Assembly: GCA_024707075.1 (NCBI GenBank)
Contig: JANQAK010000003.1
Span: forward strand, 744,001 to 808,000
Direction: 5' to 3'
Length of the DNA stretch: 64,000 nucleotides
Origin: Afipia sp.
GTDB lineage: Bacteria > Pseudomonadota > Alphaproteobacteria > Rhizobiales > Xanthobacteraceae
Below are positions 32,495 through 40,856 of this stretch, one piece after another. Position 1 is the first letter of the stretch; every line of letters starts with the position of its first letter. A model generated the notes under the pieces. That model worked only from the letters and a program-made list of their open reading frames with translations. It did not search any database and was not told where the DNA came from. A program made the position numbers and the translations under genes.

Positions 32495-32581
32495 GGTGGC
32501 AGACTCTCATGCTGATACGGCAACGCCGCGCGGAAGGCGCGGCGCATATTCCAGATTTACAGCGGCGTTGTTTTGCGGTGT

Positions 32582-32664
32582 CGTCATTGCCGGGCTTGAC
32601 CCGGCAATCCATCTTCCTGAACGAATTTCTCCAGATGGATGCGCGGGTCAAGCCGCGCATGACA
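32582..32664. repeat. Intergenic inverted repeat (CGTCATTGCCGGGCTTGACCC type)
   Basis: CGTCATTGCCGGGCTTGACC at the left and GCGCGGGTCAAGCCGCGCAT GAC at the right form an imperfect inverted repeat around TCCATCTTCCTGAACGAATT. The element type is common between genes of this group. It lies upstream of the small terminase gene. Confidence 0.65.
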
Positions 32665-32672
32665 ATCAAGAT

Positions 32673-32754
32673 CGTCATTGCGAGCGAAGCGAAGTAATCC
32701 AGAGCTATGGAAAAGGACTGGATTGCTTCGTCTCAAGTGCTCCTCGCAATGACG
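32673..32754. repeat. Intergenic inverted repeat (CGTCATTGCGAGCGAAGCGAAG type)
   Basis: CGTCATTGCGAGCGAAGCGA pairs imperfectly with a right arm around CTTCGTCTCAAGTGCTCCTC and GCAATGACG, and AGTAATCCAGAG with a CTGGATTGC on the other side. It follows the previous repeat within 10 nt, so two element types are stacked here. Confidence 0.65.
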
Positions 32755-32778
32755 AAGACGCGCTACTCACCATGAGGC

Positions 32779-32943
32779 TCACGTCCTGAAAAACATGAAC
32801 CAGATAATCGCCAGCACGAAGCCGGCGGCTATGGTGCTGATGCTCAGCAGCGCCAGCACCGACGGCCCCGGCTCCGCCTGCCGCGCTTCGGTGGGTGTTT
32901 CGACAATCCGGCGACCGCCGTCCGCGTGTTCGACTTTTGCCAT
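32779..32943 (-). CDS. Small single-pass membrane protein, 54 aa
   Basis: The ORF starts MAKVEHADGGRRIVETPTEA and ends in one hydrophobic helix, SISTIAAGFVLAIIWFMFF, before a final RT. It has normal codon use. It lies upstream of the GTA-like cluster and probably is not part of it. No family is recognised. Confidence 0.6.
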   Translation of the reverse strand: MAKVEHADGGRRIVETPTEARQAEPGPSVLALLSISTIAAGFVLAIIWFMFFRT

Positions 32944-33167
32944 GGCGCCCTCATTCGCTCAAAATGCGCGAAACGTCCGCACACATCATCGTGAGAAAAC
33001 GCATGATGAACGATGTGGTTCCGGAACGGGTCGCCCCTCTCCGGCAGCGCGTTCCAGTGTCCCGTGCCGGTCGCGGCGGGATACCGCTCCGGTTGCGGGA
33101 ATGATATCCTGTCATATTGCAGGTAGCGGCCCGCCGCACCGGAGCGGACGCATGAAGGTGACAAACG

Positions 33168-33359
33168 ATGTCGGACGCCGCCGATCCTCCCATCACACAT
33201 CCGGAAGAAATGCGCGCCGGGTTCGATCTTGCGATCGGAAAAAACATCAACATCAAGGGAACGGCGCGCGTGACGCCCGCCGGATTGATCTGCGCCGGCA
33301 TTGCCGGGGTCGCAGTGCTGCTGGCCGCCGCCGCGCTGGTGCGCGCCGCCCGGCGCTAG
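33168..33359 (+). CDS. Small single-pass membrane protein, 63 aa
   Basis: The product (MSDAADPPITHPEEMRAGFD) has a polar N-terminal half and a hydrophobic C-terminal helix (GLICAGIAGVAVLLAAAALV) ending in Arg residues. GAAGGTGA precedes the ATG. A promoter-like repeat on the other strand lies 60 nt after its stop and points back at it. Function unknown. Confidence 0.55.
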   Translation: MSDAADPPITHPEEMRAGFDLAIGKNINIKGTARVTPAGLICAGIAGVAVLLAAAALVRAARR

Positions 33360-33418
33360 ACAAACGGCTGCCGGGGACCGTCGCCGCGCCGTTTCAGCGA
33401 GGCGTCTTCAAGCACAAC

Positions 33419-33477
33419 TCCGGAGCATGGCGTAACCCTACTGCGGCAGCGTTACGCTGTCAAGGATTATTTTCCTA
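33419..33477 (-). repeat. 59-bp promoter-bearing repeat, copy 1
   Basis: This 59-bp stretch matches 35427-35485 at about 51 of 59 positions in the same orientation. Read on the minus strand it contains TTGACA (33458-33463), a 17-bp spacer and TAGGGT (33435-33440), then CGCCATGCTCCGGA. The two copies bracket the HigBA module and the small genes next to it. The word order suggests a mobile or duplicated promoter element. Confidence 0.75.
33435..33463 (-). promoter_or_regulatory. Sigma-70-like promoter inside repeat copy 1
   Basis: A perfect -35 TTGACA and a -10-like TAGGGT with 17-bp spacing point leftward, so a transcript would run antisense into the 63-aa gene ending at 33359. An ATG four bases after the -10 opens only a five-codon frame. 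The -10 is weaker than in copy 2. Confidence 0.5.
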
Positions 33478-33560
33478 GCGTCCGGATTCGACAATCCAGC
33501 CGCGACAGTGCACCCCTGATCGCCACTCCAGCCAGAAGGGCTGAGCCGACAGGAGCCGTC

Positions 33561-33860
33561 ATGACCGAAAAGCCCGAACCGCCAGCCGATCACGGCTACC
33601 TGCCCGTCGATGGCATCTTGGAAGCACCGATTATTTTCTTTGAAATCTGCCCGACGCTCGGAAACAACGGCGGCCTCATCAACGTCCTGCTGGCGACGAG
33701 CCTGATCGCACCCAGCCCCAACGGACAGATTTCCACGCGCATCAAAGCGGTCGCCCATCTGCGGATGACGGCGGGAAGCGCGAAGAACCTGCGCGACACC
33801 CTCGACAAGGCCCTGCTGATCGGCGCGCCGGTCGAGAACCCGCAAGGCAAGGCGAATTAG
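33561..33860 (+). CDS. Conserved small protein of unknown function, 99 aa
   Basis: The protein (MTEKPEPPADHGYLPVDGIL) contains PIIFFEICPTLGNNGGLINV, LLATSLIAPSPNG and VAHLRMTAGSAKNLRDTLDK. The alternation of beta-strands and a terminal helix recalls DUF3467-type proteins, but I cannot confirm it. AGGAG lies 10 nt before the ATG. It is convergent with higA. Confidence 0.65.
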   Translation: MTEKPEPPADHGYLPVDGILEAPIIFFEICPTLGNNGGLINVLLATSLIAPSPNGQISTRIKAVAHLRMTAGSAKNLRDTLDKALLIGAPVENPQGKAN

Positions 33861-33875
33861 CGGATCATCGTAACG

Positions 33876-34262
33876 CTAGGCGCTTTCGCGCGCGAGTTCG
33901 TAGGGCGCAGCCAGGCTTTCAATGGGGATATTCCATTCCTTGCTGATGGTGCGGATCATGTCGAGCGTAAGGGGACGAATGCGGTTCAGGATTTCAGAAG
34001 CGCGATTGCGGCCAATCAGGCTTGCCAGCTCGGTCTGGCTCTTGCCCATCGACTCGATAGCGAAATGAAGAACATCGACCGGATCGACGCGAGGCATCGG
34101 GAAGTTCGTGTCCTCGTACGCCTTGATGAGCGTTGACAAAACTTCAAAGCGATCGCCGGCTTCACTTCCCGGAGCGGGCTGTGTTTCAAAATAGCGGGCA
34201 ACCTCATGGAGCGCCCACTCGTAATCCTGCTCAGTGTGGAGCGGCCTGACATCCATCATCAC
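33876..34262 (-). CDS. higA: HigA-family antitoxin
   Basis: The 128-aa protein has an N-terminal toxin-binding region (TEQDYEWALHEVARYFETQP) and a C-terminal helix-turn-helix, MGKSQTELASLIGRNRASEI followed by LNRIRPLTLDMIRTISKEW, as in HigA/XRE antitoxins of the longer type. Its start overlaps the toxin stop by 4 nt, so the order is toxin first, as in higBA operons. It should neutralise HigB and repress the operon. Confidence 0.85.
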   Translation of the reverse strand: MMMDVRPLHTEQDYEWALHEVARYFETQPAPGSEAGDRFEVLSTLIKAYEDTNFPMPRVDPVDVLHFAIESMGKSQTELASLIGRNRASEILNRIRPLTLDMIRTISKEWNIPIESLAAPYELARESA

Positions 34263-34561
34263 ACTGTCTCCGGGTTGATCCTGTTGTACGCGTCGTGAGT
34301 GCCGACAAACTTGATTAGGCCCGTTTTGAACGGGTAGGCGAAGTGGACAATGAGACGATACTTGTTTCCATCGATATCGAAGATGGCCCTGTTATCGCCG
34401 ACGAAGTCTACGTTTGCTCCAAACGCCGCCTTGATGTCCGAGGGCCCGCTCCATGTGCCCTTTGAGACGATTTGATACCATGTGCCGAGGGGGACCTCGG
34501 CGTGCGGATGTCGGATCCAAAAGGCCTGAAGCGTTTTCCTAGCTATTACGTTCGCAGCCAT
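34259..34561 (-). CDS. higB: HigB-family toxin (ribosome-dependent mRNA interferase)
   Basis: From the ATG at 34561 the 100-aa protein (MAANVIARKTLQAFWIRHPH) contains TWYQIVSKGTWSGPSDIKAA, FVGDNRAIFDIDGNKYRLIV and IKFVGTHDAYNRIN, the HigB fold of the RelE superfamily. The frame is open upstream to 34720, but the family begins here. It precedes and overlaps higA. Unlike the HicA gene at 2.1 kb it appears intact. Confidence 0.88.
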   Translation of the reverse strand: MAANVIARKTLQAFWIRHPHAEVPLGTWYQIVSKGTWSGPSDIKAAFGANVDFVGDNRAIFDIDGNKYRLIVHFAYPFKTGLIKFVGTHDAYNRINPETV

Positions 34562-34866
34562 AGCATGTTCCCGGTACGGGATCAATTGAAATTCCCGGTG
34601 TGGGAACAAAACAAAGGCGGACAAAACGACAGCCGCACTTGTCATCTTGGGCCAGTATTCGACGAATTTAGACCTTGGCAACTTCAAGCCGCCGCCATGG
34701 ACTCTGCATGAACAGCACATGGTCCGGCATATCCCCGACGCCCTGCCCCGACCTCACGATCACATCGACATAAGAAAAGCGATGCGCCGATCGCGCCGCG
34801 GTTCGGCGGACCAGCCTGCCGGAACGAAACCGCCGGCGGCACGTTTGCCCGCCAGTGAGGTGCGTC
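34562..34866. other. Intergenic region between higB and the 56-aa gene
   Basis: The 305 bp upstream of higB is lower in G+C near the gene and should hold the higBA promoter and HigA operator. CCGGTACGGGATCAATTGAA and TTCCCGGTGTGGGAACAAAA include short inverted words (GTTCCCGG / CCGGTGTGGGAAC, about 34567-34610) that may be the operator. No gene recognised. Confidence 0.4.
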
Positions 34867-35037
34867 ATGAAACAAGTCGTGGACCGGGTAATGAAGGCGT
34901 TTGCGCAAAAGCACAAGGCGATGACGCCGGAACAGGAGCGCAAGGTGCGCGACGAAGTCTCTGATTTCGTGGCCGAACTTCTGGCCAGGCGCGCGGCGCA
35001 ACTGACCAGGTTCAGCGGCGTCGAACGGCAGGGCTGA
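34867..35037 (+). CDS. Small helical protein, 56 aa
   Basis: The product (MKQVVDRVMKAFAQKHKAMT) is a charged amphipathic helix with PEQERKVRDEVSDFVAELLA, no signal peptide and no known family. A GTGAGG stretch lies upstream of the ATG. An ATG at 34855 is an alternative. Probably a real short gene of unknown function. Confidence 0.5.
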   Translation: MKQVVDRVMKAFAQKHKAMTPEQERKVRDEVSDFVAELLARRAAQLTRFSGVERQG

Positions 35038-35165
35038 TCGGCGTTCCAGCGTCCGGATTTGCCGGACCCCCGCCTCCTGATGTGAGGCGAATTTGAATCG
35101 ATCCCGATGCAGGCGGAACAGACTCCGCCAGCGGTCGTTCCCGCCGCACACTGTGGAGTGCCGTC

Positions 35166-35399
35166 ATGAAATCTCTCCTGTCTCCCCGGGACTATGTTCT
35201 CGATGCGGTGCTGCGCGCGCAGGGCATTCTCGCCGATTACATCGAGCCCGGCCCGCATGACTGCGAGCAGACGCTGGCCCGGCTGTTCGGCATCCTCAAC
35301 GAGGACAAGCTGATGATCGCGGTCAACACGCTAAATCTGGAAGCGGCGGACCATCTGCAAGCGCCGGATGACCTGGCGGCGCACATCTCCGGTGCATGA
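35166..35399 (+). CDS. Small conserved-looking protein, 77 aa
   Basis: The protein (MKSLLSPRDYVLDAVLRAQG) includes ILADYIEPGPHDCEQTLARL and FGILNEDKLMIAVNTLNLEA. It has good codon use and no signal or membrane segment. The second copy of the 59-bp repeat begins 28 nt after its stop, with its promoter pointing back into the gene. Unknown function. Confidence 0.55.
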   Translation: MKSLLSPRDYVLDAVLRAQGILADYIEPGPHDCEQTLARLFGILNEDKLMIAVNTLNLEAADHLQAPDDLAAHISGA

Positions 35400-35426
35400 A
35401 CCACACCGCTGCGTCCCGAACGCAAT

Positions 35427-35485
35427 TCCGGAGCATGGCGCAAAGCTACTTCGGAAGCGTCACGCTGTCAAGGATTAATTTCCTA
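35427..35485 (-). repeat. 59-bp promoter-bearing repeat, copy 2
   Basis: It matches copy 1 at 33419-33477 in direct orientation. On the minus strand it carries TTGACA (35466-35471), 17 bp, and TAGCTT (35443-35448). It overlaps the last codons of the Cys-rich protein gene on the same strand. Confidence 0.75.
35443..35471 (-). promoter_or_regulatory. Sigma-70-like promoter inside repeat copy 2
   Basis: TTGACA and TAGCTT with ideal 17-bp spacing point leftward into the 3' end of the 77-aa gene, so an antisense RNA is the expected product. The -10 fits the consensus better than that of copy 1. Confidence 0.55.
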
Positions 35486-35741
35486 ATATGAATTCCCCTA
35501 CGCCTGCAGCGTGTTGGTCAGTTTTTTGGTCGATTTCCTGCGATGTGCAGACGCCGCCGGCGATGCGCTGCGCAATTCTCGTTTCGCAATAGCTGTGGCA
35601 GATCGGGCGGTTCAGCCCGCCGCACTTCGCCATGCAGGCCTGATACGTGCAACTGACGCCGCGTGGCGGCCCGGCAGACGCCGAACCGGAGGCCATCGCG
35701 CCCGCGATCAGATGAACGATCAGCCAACCCGACTGTAGCAT
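35475..35741 (-). CDS. Small secreted cysteine-rich protein
   Basis: The 88-aa protein has a signal peptide (MLQSGWLIVHLIAGAMASGS, cleaved near SASA) and six cysteines in a short mature part (SCTYQACMAKCGGLNRPICH, then SYCET and GGVC), pointing to three disulphides. No family is recognised. Its 3' end overlaps the 59-bp repeat, so the last residues may have been changed by the repeat's arrival. Confidence 0.55.
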   Translation of the reverse strand: MLQSGWLIVHLIAGAMASGSASAGPPRGVSCTYQACMAKCGGLNRPICHSYCETRIAQRIAGGVCTSQEIDQKTDQHAAGVGEFILGN

Positions 35742-35831
35742 GACGCCCGCTCCGCTGGTCCTCTCCGCCCGAGGAGTCCAGCACCGCGCGGCCCCGCGCG
35801 CAAGCCGCGGGCGCGGATTGCCGGTTCGTCG

Positions 35832-35877
35832 CCATTTTGCCTTATGGACCGGAGTCCGTCACCATTTTGCCTTATGG
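35832..35877. repeat. Short direct repeat, 16 bp twice
   Basis: CCATTTTGCCTTATGG occurs at 35832-35847 and again at 35862-35877, exactly 30 bp apart, just past the stop of the exporter gene. The spacing of about three helical turns could suit a dimeric regulator, or it may be simple duplication. Confidence 0.7.
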
Positions 35878-35887
35878 CGCGAACGGG

Positions 35888-37471
35888 CTATTCCGCCATC
35901 TCGGCGGCAGGCTGCGGCGGCCCGGCCAGCGGGCGCTCTTCCATCAGCATCACCAGCGTCGCAGCAGTTGCCAATAGTGCGGCGGCGGCGGCGAACACGT
36001 AGCGGAAAGCCGCGATCATGTCGCTTGCCGCGATGGCGTGCTTGCCGCCGATCTGATGTTCGGCGCCGATCGAGAGATTGCCGCCGAGCACCATCAGCAG
36101 GATCGCGGCAAACACCGCAACCGTGAACGACGCCATCAGCGAGCGGAAGAAATTCATCGCGCCGGTCGCGGTGCCGACCTGCGCGCGCGGCACCGCGTTC
36201 TGGATCGACACCACGCTCACCGGAAAGACGGTGCCGAGGCCCACCGCCATCAGCGACAGCGATGCGAGCAGTTGCCACAGCGGCAACGGCGTCGCCAGCG
36301 CGAGCGTCAATGCCGCGCATGTCGCAAGCGACACGCCGCCGATCGCCGCGCGCTTGTAGTGTTTGGTGTACATCATCGCGCGGCCCGCGGCCCATGCGCC
36401 GAGCACCGACACCGCGACCAGCGGGATCAACGCGATCCCCGCTTCGCTCGCGGAGAGGCCGTAGACCACTTCGTAGTACAGCGGCATGTGCACCGTGAGC
36501 CCGATCATGGTGCCGATGGCGCAAGCGCCCGCCGCCATCGCGAACGGCACCACCGACCCCGACAGCAGCGGAATCGGCAGGAACGGTTCGCTGGCGCGGC
36601 GCGCGTGCCAGACGAAGGCCGCGCCGAGAAAGAATGCGGAGCCGATCATCGCGAGGATCGCGGTCGATGCCCATGCGAAGCGGTTGCCGCCCCATGTCAG
36701 CACCAGCATCACAATCACGGCGGACGCCATCAGCAGCACGCCGCCGAGCCAGTCGACCTTGCGCCTGCGATGGAAGACCGGAATCTTTCCCATCTTCGGC
36801 AGCAGCAATACGAGCGACAGTGCGCCCAGCGGAAGATTGATCCAGAAGATCACCGACCAGTGCAGGTGTTCGGCGAACAGTCCGCCAAGAACGGGACCGC
36901 CAATTCCGGCCGCGACCCACACCGATGAAAAATAGGCCTGGTACTGGCCGCGTTCGCGCGGCGTCACCACGTCGGAGATCACGATCTGCACCAGCGGCAG
37001 GATGCCGCCGCCGCCGATGCCCTGAAGCGCGCGCGCAAGGATCAGCGTCAGGATGTTCGGCGCAACCGCGCACAGCACCGAGCCGATCAGGAACAGCGAC
37101 AGCGACGTGATGATCATCGCGCGGCGGCCGTAGATGTCGCTCAGCGTGCCGTACACCGGCGCGACCGCGGTCGACGCGAGAAGATACGCGGTGATGACCC
37201 ACGACAGGTTGGTGACGTCGTTGAATTGCCGCCCGATGGTCGGCAGCGCGGTGGCCACGATGGTCTGGTCGAGCGCGGTGAGGAACATCGTGAGCATCAG
37301 GCTCAGCAGGATGGTCCGCACTTCGCTCTTCGACAGCGGCGGCGCCGGCACGATCGGCGGCGCTTCGGGAAGATCGATCACCTCGGTGGCGATATTCGAA
37401 ACGCCGTCCGATTCATCCAGCGCCTGCATTTCGTCCGCCGCGTCGCCGCGCTGTCGATGTGTCTCTGTCAT
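35888..37471 (-). CDS. MFS drug exporter, DHA2/EmrB-QacA type, 14 TM
   Basis: The 527-aa protein has a 45-residue acidic N-terminus and then about 14 membrane helices. TALDQTIVATALPTIGRQF (motif D1) and GTLSDIYGRRAMI (motif A) are visible, with RALQGIGGGGILPLVQIV (motif B) and GIGGPVLGGL (motif C) after them. This is a proton-driven multidrug efflux family. There is no adjacent membrane-fusion (EmrA) or TetR gene, so the substrate and regulator are unknown. The 254-bp region upstream holds no recognised gene. Confidence 0.92.
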   Translation of the reverse strand: MTETHRQRGDAADEMQALDESDGVSNIATEVIDLPEAPPIVPAPPLSKSEVRTILLSLMLTMFLTALDQTIVATALPTIGRQFNDVTNLSWVITAYLLASTAVAPVYGTLSDIYGRRAMIITSLSLFLIGSVLCAVAPNILTLILARALQGIGGGGILPLVQIVISDVVTPRERGQYQAYFSSVWVAAGIGGPVLGGLFAEHLHWSVIFWINLPLGALSLVLLLPKMGKIPVFHRRRKVDWLGGVLLMASAVIVMLVLTWGGNRFAWASTAILAMIGSAFFLGAAFVWHARRASEPFLPIPLLSGSVVPFAMAAGACAIGTMIGLTVHMPLYYEVVYGLSASEAGIALIPLVAVSVLGAWAAGRAMMYTKHYKRAAIGGVSLATCAALTLALATPLPLWQLLASLSLMAVGLGTVFPVSVVSIQNAVPRAQVGTATGAMNFFRSLMASFTVAVFAAILLMVLGGNLSIGAEHQIGGKHAIAASDMIAAFRYVFAAAAALLATAATLVMLMEERPLAGPPQPAAEMAE

Positions 37472-37725
37472 GAATAGCTGGGCGTTTTCTGGAATGGTTT
37501 CTTGATTATTGCTTGATTGGTTTTTGGGACGGCACGCCGGAAAGAATGTCCTGAAGAATGATCCGGCGGCAAACGGCTTGCACTCGAAATGTCGCGGACG
37601 GCGATAAAATTATCCCGTTTCACCGGGCTTCATAAGAAGCGCAGGCGCATGGGTGCACCGCGTGTGAGTGGCATCACGTGGGCGTTATCGCCGCAAATCT
37701 CGATCGCCAGGCCTGTCGAGAAGTC

Positions 37726-38241
37726 TTATCGGGACGGCCGCTTTTTCAACCGTGCACGCTTCGGCAGAACGCCGGGCCACTGCACGATATGGTCCTCGAG
37801 ATCGGCCGCATCGACCTCGTCCTCGCTGCCCCACACCCTGCCCCGCACCGATACGCCGGCCTCGTGAACCGTGTTCGGATCGCCGGAAATCAGCGGATGC
37901 CACCAGTACAGGTCGCGGCCCTCGGCCGCGAGCCTGTAGCCGCAACTCGACGGCAGCCAGTTCAAGGTCCGGACATTCTCAGGCGTCAGGCGCACGCAGT
38001 CAGGCACTTTGGCCGAGCGATTCGGATAGTCCTTGCAGGCGCACAGGTCGGCATCGAGCAGCGCGCAGGCGATATGGGTGAAGTAGATCTTGCCCGTGTC
38101 TTCGTCTTCCAGCTTTTCCAGGCAGCAGCGGGCGCAGCCATCGCACAGGCTTTCCCATTCGCTGTCGGACATCTCCTCCAACGTCTTGGTTTTCCAGAAA
38201 AATTCGCTCTGGGTCGAAGGCGGCCGAGGCCGGGCTGTCAT
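37726..38241 (-). CDS. YcgN/YkgJ-type cysteine-cluster protein
   Basis: From the ATG at 38241 the 171-aa protein ([20 protein letters not shown]) contains [36 protein letters not shown] and [12 protein letters not shown]. The C-x2-C-x3-CC arrangement with further cysteines is that of the UPF0260/YcgN family of probable metal- or Fe-S-binding proteins. [20 protein letters not shown] is also typical. The frame is open upstream to 38496, but homologues start here. Function is unknown in general. Confidence 0.88.
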   Translation of the reverse strand: MTARPRPPSTQSEFFWKTKTLEEMSDSEWESLCDGCARCCLEKLEDEDTGKIYFTHIACALLDADLCACKDYPNRSAKVPDCVRLTPENVRTLNWLPSSCGYRLAAEGRDLYWWHPLISGDPNTVHEAGVSVRGRVWGSEDEVDAADLEDHIVQWPGVLPKRARLKKRPSR

Positions 38242-38558
38242 GGCGTTGAACCTGTCGGGGTCGCGAAACGAATGTGTGCCTTGAGGATGCTTTACGGGCC
38301 TTGGCGACAACGGCGCAAGCGGCAAGACAGCAAGCGGTGTTCCAAAAGCGAAAAAGCGTGGGAAGTATTCACCCTCGCCATCAAAAAGCCAACGCGGCCA
38401 TTGGTTTATGGCCTGCGGTCGGCTAGAAGGTTGCGGATTCCCGACGGCGAAACCGCCTGCCTGACCGCCTTGGGGATGCCGCAAATTGTCGAGCATCGTC
38501 TAACCAGCGCTTTTCATTCGGCGACTCGGTCGTCACGTTATTTAGATCAAGGGTTCCG
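38242..38558. other. Intergenic region before the PBP1A gene
   Basis: The 317 bp between divergent genes contains no ORF I trust. CGTCACGTTATTTAGATCAA close to the PBP start is A+T-rich and may include the promoter. No operator or RNA motif is recognised. Confidence 0.4.
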
Positions 38559-40832
38559 GTGCGCCAAATCGTACCCAGCGAGTGGAAAAAGCGGTTCCGG
38601 CATTTCCTGCTGGACCTCGATGCGCGTATCGATTCGACGCTGTTCTCGTCGGCCGTTGGCCTGCGCGAACTCTATGAGCGCTATTCGACGTTCATGGACC
38701 GCTTCTATGTCGGTCGCTGGAAGCGCTGGGTCTTCATCGAGCCGGTCTCCGAAGCCGCCACCATCGGGCTTGCTGGCATGGTGCTGATGCTTGCGCTGGC
38801 GATTCCCGCCTTCCGCGAAACCGCCGACGACGACTGGCTGAAGAAGTCCGATCTCGCGGTGTCGTTTCTCGACCGCTACGGCAATCCGATCGGCAACCGC
38901 GGCATCAAGCACAACGACTCGATTCCACTCGAGGAATTTCCCGATAACCTGATCAAGGCGACGCTGGCGACCGAAGATCGCCGCTTCTACGATCACTTCG
39001 GCATCGACGTCGCGGGCACCGCGCGCGCGCTGATGACCAACGCGCAGGCGGGCGGCGTACGGCAAGGCGGCTCATCGATTACCCAGCAGCTCGCCAAGAA
39101 CCTGTTCCTCAACAACGAGCGCACCATCGAGCGCAAGGTGAAGGAAGCGTTCCTTGCCATCTGGCTGGAAACGCGCCTGACCAAGAACGAAATCCTGAAG
39201 CTCTATCTCGACCGCGCCTACATGGGCGGCGGCACCTTCGGCGTCGACGGCGCGGCGCATTTCTACTTCAACAAGTCCGCGCGTGACGTGAATCTTGCGG
39301 AAGCCGCGATGCTCGCCGGCCTGTTCAAGGCGCCAACCAAGTACGCGCCGCACATCAACCTGCCCGCCGCGCGTGCGCGCGCCAACGTGGTGCTGGATAA
39401 TCTCGTGGACGCCGGGTTCATGACCGAGGGCCAGGTGTTCGGCGCCCGCCGCAACCCGGCCAACGCGGTCGACCGCCGCGACGAGAATTCGCCGAACTAC
39501 TATCTCGACTATGCCTTCGACGAGATGCGCAAGCTCGTCCTGACGCTGCCGAAGTCCTACACCGAACGCGTGTTCGTCGTCCGCACCGCGATCGATATGA
39601 ACGTGCAGCGCGCCGCGGAAGCCACCGTCGAAAACCAGTTGCGCCAGTTTGGCCGCGACTATCACGCGACGCAGGCCGCGGTGGTTCTCGCCGATCTCGA
39701 CGGCGGCGTGCGCGCGATGGTCGGCGGCCGCGACTACGGCGCCAGCCAGTTCAACCGCGCGGTCGATGCCATGCGCCAGCCCGGCTCTTCATTCAAACCC
39801 TACGTCTACGCCACCGCGCTGATGAATGGCTTCACGCCGAAGTCCATCGTCGTCGACGGCCCGGTCTGCATTGGCAACTGGTGCCCGCAGAACTATGGAC
39901 GCTCCTACTCCGGCTCGGTGACGCTGACGCAGGCGATCACGCGCTCGATCAACGTCGTGCCGGTCAAGCTGTCGATCGCGATGGGCGGCAAGGGCGGCCC
40001 CAGAGCCGGCCGCGCCAAGATCGTGGAGACCGCGCGCAAGATGGGTATCACGGCTCCGCTGGTCGACACGCCGTCGCTGCCGATCGGCTCGACGGAAGTC
40101 AGCGTCGTTGAACACGCGGTGGCCTATGCCACCTTCCCCAACAAGGGCCGCGCGGTGAAGCCGCATGCGGTGCTCGAGGTGCGCAGCGGTGCCGGCGATC
40201 TGGTCTGGCGCTGGGATCGCGACGGCAAGAAACCCACGCAGGCCATTCCTCCCTCGGTCGCATCCGACATGGCGGAAATGATGAGCCACGTGGTCGACGA
40301 AGGCACGGCGCGGCGCGCGCGGCTCGACGGCATTCCGGCCGCGGGCAAGACCGGCACGACCAACGCATTCAGGGACGCATGGTTTGTCGGCTACACCGGC
40401 AACTTCACTATGGCGGTCTGGTACGGCAACGACGACTACTCGTCGACCAACCGCATGACAGGCGGCTCGCTTCCCGCGCAGACATGGCACGACATCATGG
40501 TCGTCGCGCATCAGGGCGTGGAGATCAAGGACATCCCCGGCATCGGTCCCGGCAAGAAGCTGCCTGATTCCGTCGCGGCCGCGAATGCCAACGCAAAAGC
40601 CGCCGAGATCAATCCGGGACCTCCGCCGATCCTGACCCGGCGCGGTGCGAATATCCTGGTGCGCGTCGAAAAACTGTTCGACGACGCTGCAAAGACGGCC
40701 AGCGTTCCGGGCAAGACGTCATCCAACGACACTGGCAAACCGGCGTCGCCTTCCACCGTGGCGTTCCCGGACAGTTTCGCATCGGCAACTCCGGACCGGC
40801 CGGCGGCGTCCGTGCCACCGCGCAAGAACTGA
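38559..40832 (+). CDS. Class A penicillin-binding protein (PBP1A-type)
   Basis: The 757-aa bifunctional enzyme polymerises and cross-links peptidoglycan. A cytoplasmic N-terminus is followed by one helix (about 66-84). The GT51 domain has the catalytic E139 in ATEDRRFYDHFGID and QGGSSITQQLAKNLFL and KVKEAFLAIWLE motifs. The transpeptidase domain has the active serine in PGSSFKP (about 410), SIN, and KTGT (about 596). The C-terminus is a Pro/Ser/Thr-rich tail. The start is GTG at 38559, with no ATG near. The gene stands alone, before the DUF1214 pair. Confidence 0.93.
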   Translation: MRQIVPSEWKKRFRHFLLDLDARIDSTLFSSAVGLRELYERYSTFMDRFYVGRWKRWVFIEPVSEAATIGLAGMVLMLALAIPAFRETADDDWLKKSDLAVSFLDRYGNPIGNRGIKHNDSIPLEEFPDNLIKATLATEDRRFYDHFGIDVAGTARALMTNAQAGGVRQGGSSITQQLAKNLFLNNERTIERKVKEAFLAIWLETRLTKNEILKLYLDRAYMGGGTFGVDGAAHFYFNKSARDVNLAEAAMLAGLFKAPTKYAPHINLPAARARANVVLDNLVDAGFMTEGQVFGARRNPANAVDRRDENSPNYYLDYAFDEMRKLVLTLPKSYTERVFVVRTAIDMNVQRAAEATVENQLRQFGRDYHATQAAVVLADLDGGVRAMVGGRDYGASQFNRAVDAMRQPGSSFKPYVYATALMNGFTPKSIVVDGPVCIGNWCPQNYGRSYSGSVTLTQAITRSINVVPVKLSIAMGGKGGPRAGRAKIVETARKMGITAPLVDTPSLPIGSTEVSVVEHAVAYATFPNKGRAVKPHAVLEVRSGAGDLVWRWDRDGKKPTQAIPPSVASDMAEMMSHVVDEGTARRARLDGIPAAGKTGTTNAFRDAWFVGYTGNFTMAVWYGNDDYSSTNRMTGGSLPAQTWHDIMVVAHQGVEIKDIPGIGPGKKLPDSVAAANANAKAAEINPGPPPILTRRGANILVRVEKLFDDAAKTASVPGKTSSNDTGKPASPSTVAFPDSFASATPDRPAASVPPRKN

Positions 40833-40856
40833 CCGCGTCATGATAGCGCTTTAACC

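Noticed and set aside
35859-37202. A 447-codon minus ORF in another frame of the exporter gene
   Set aside because: It overlaps the MFS transporter in a different frame and encodes an Arg/Asp/His-rich string without membrane helices.
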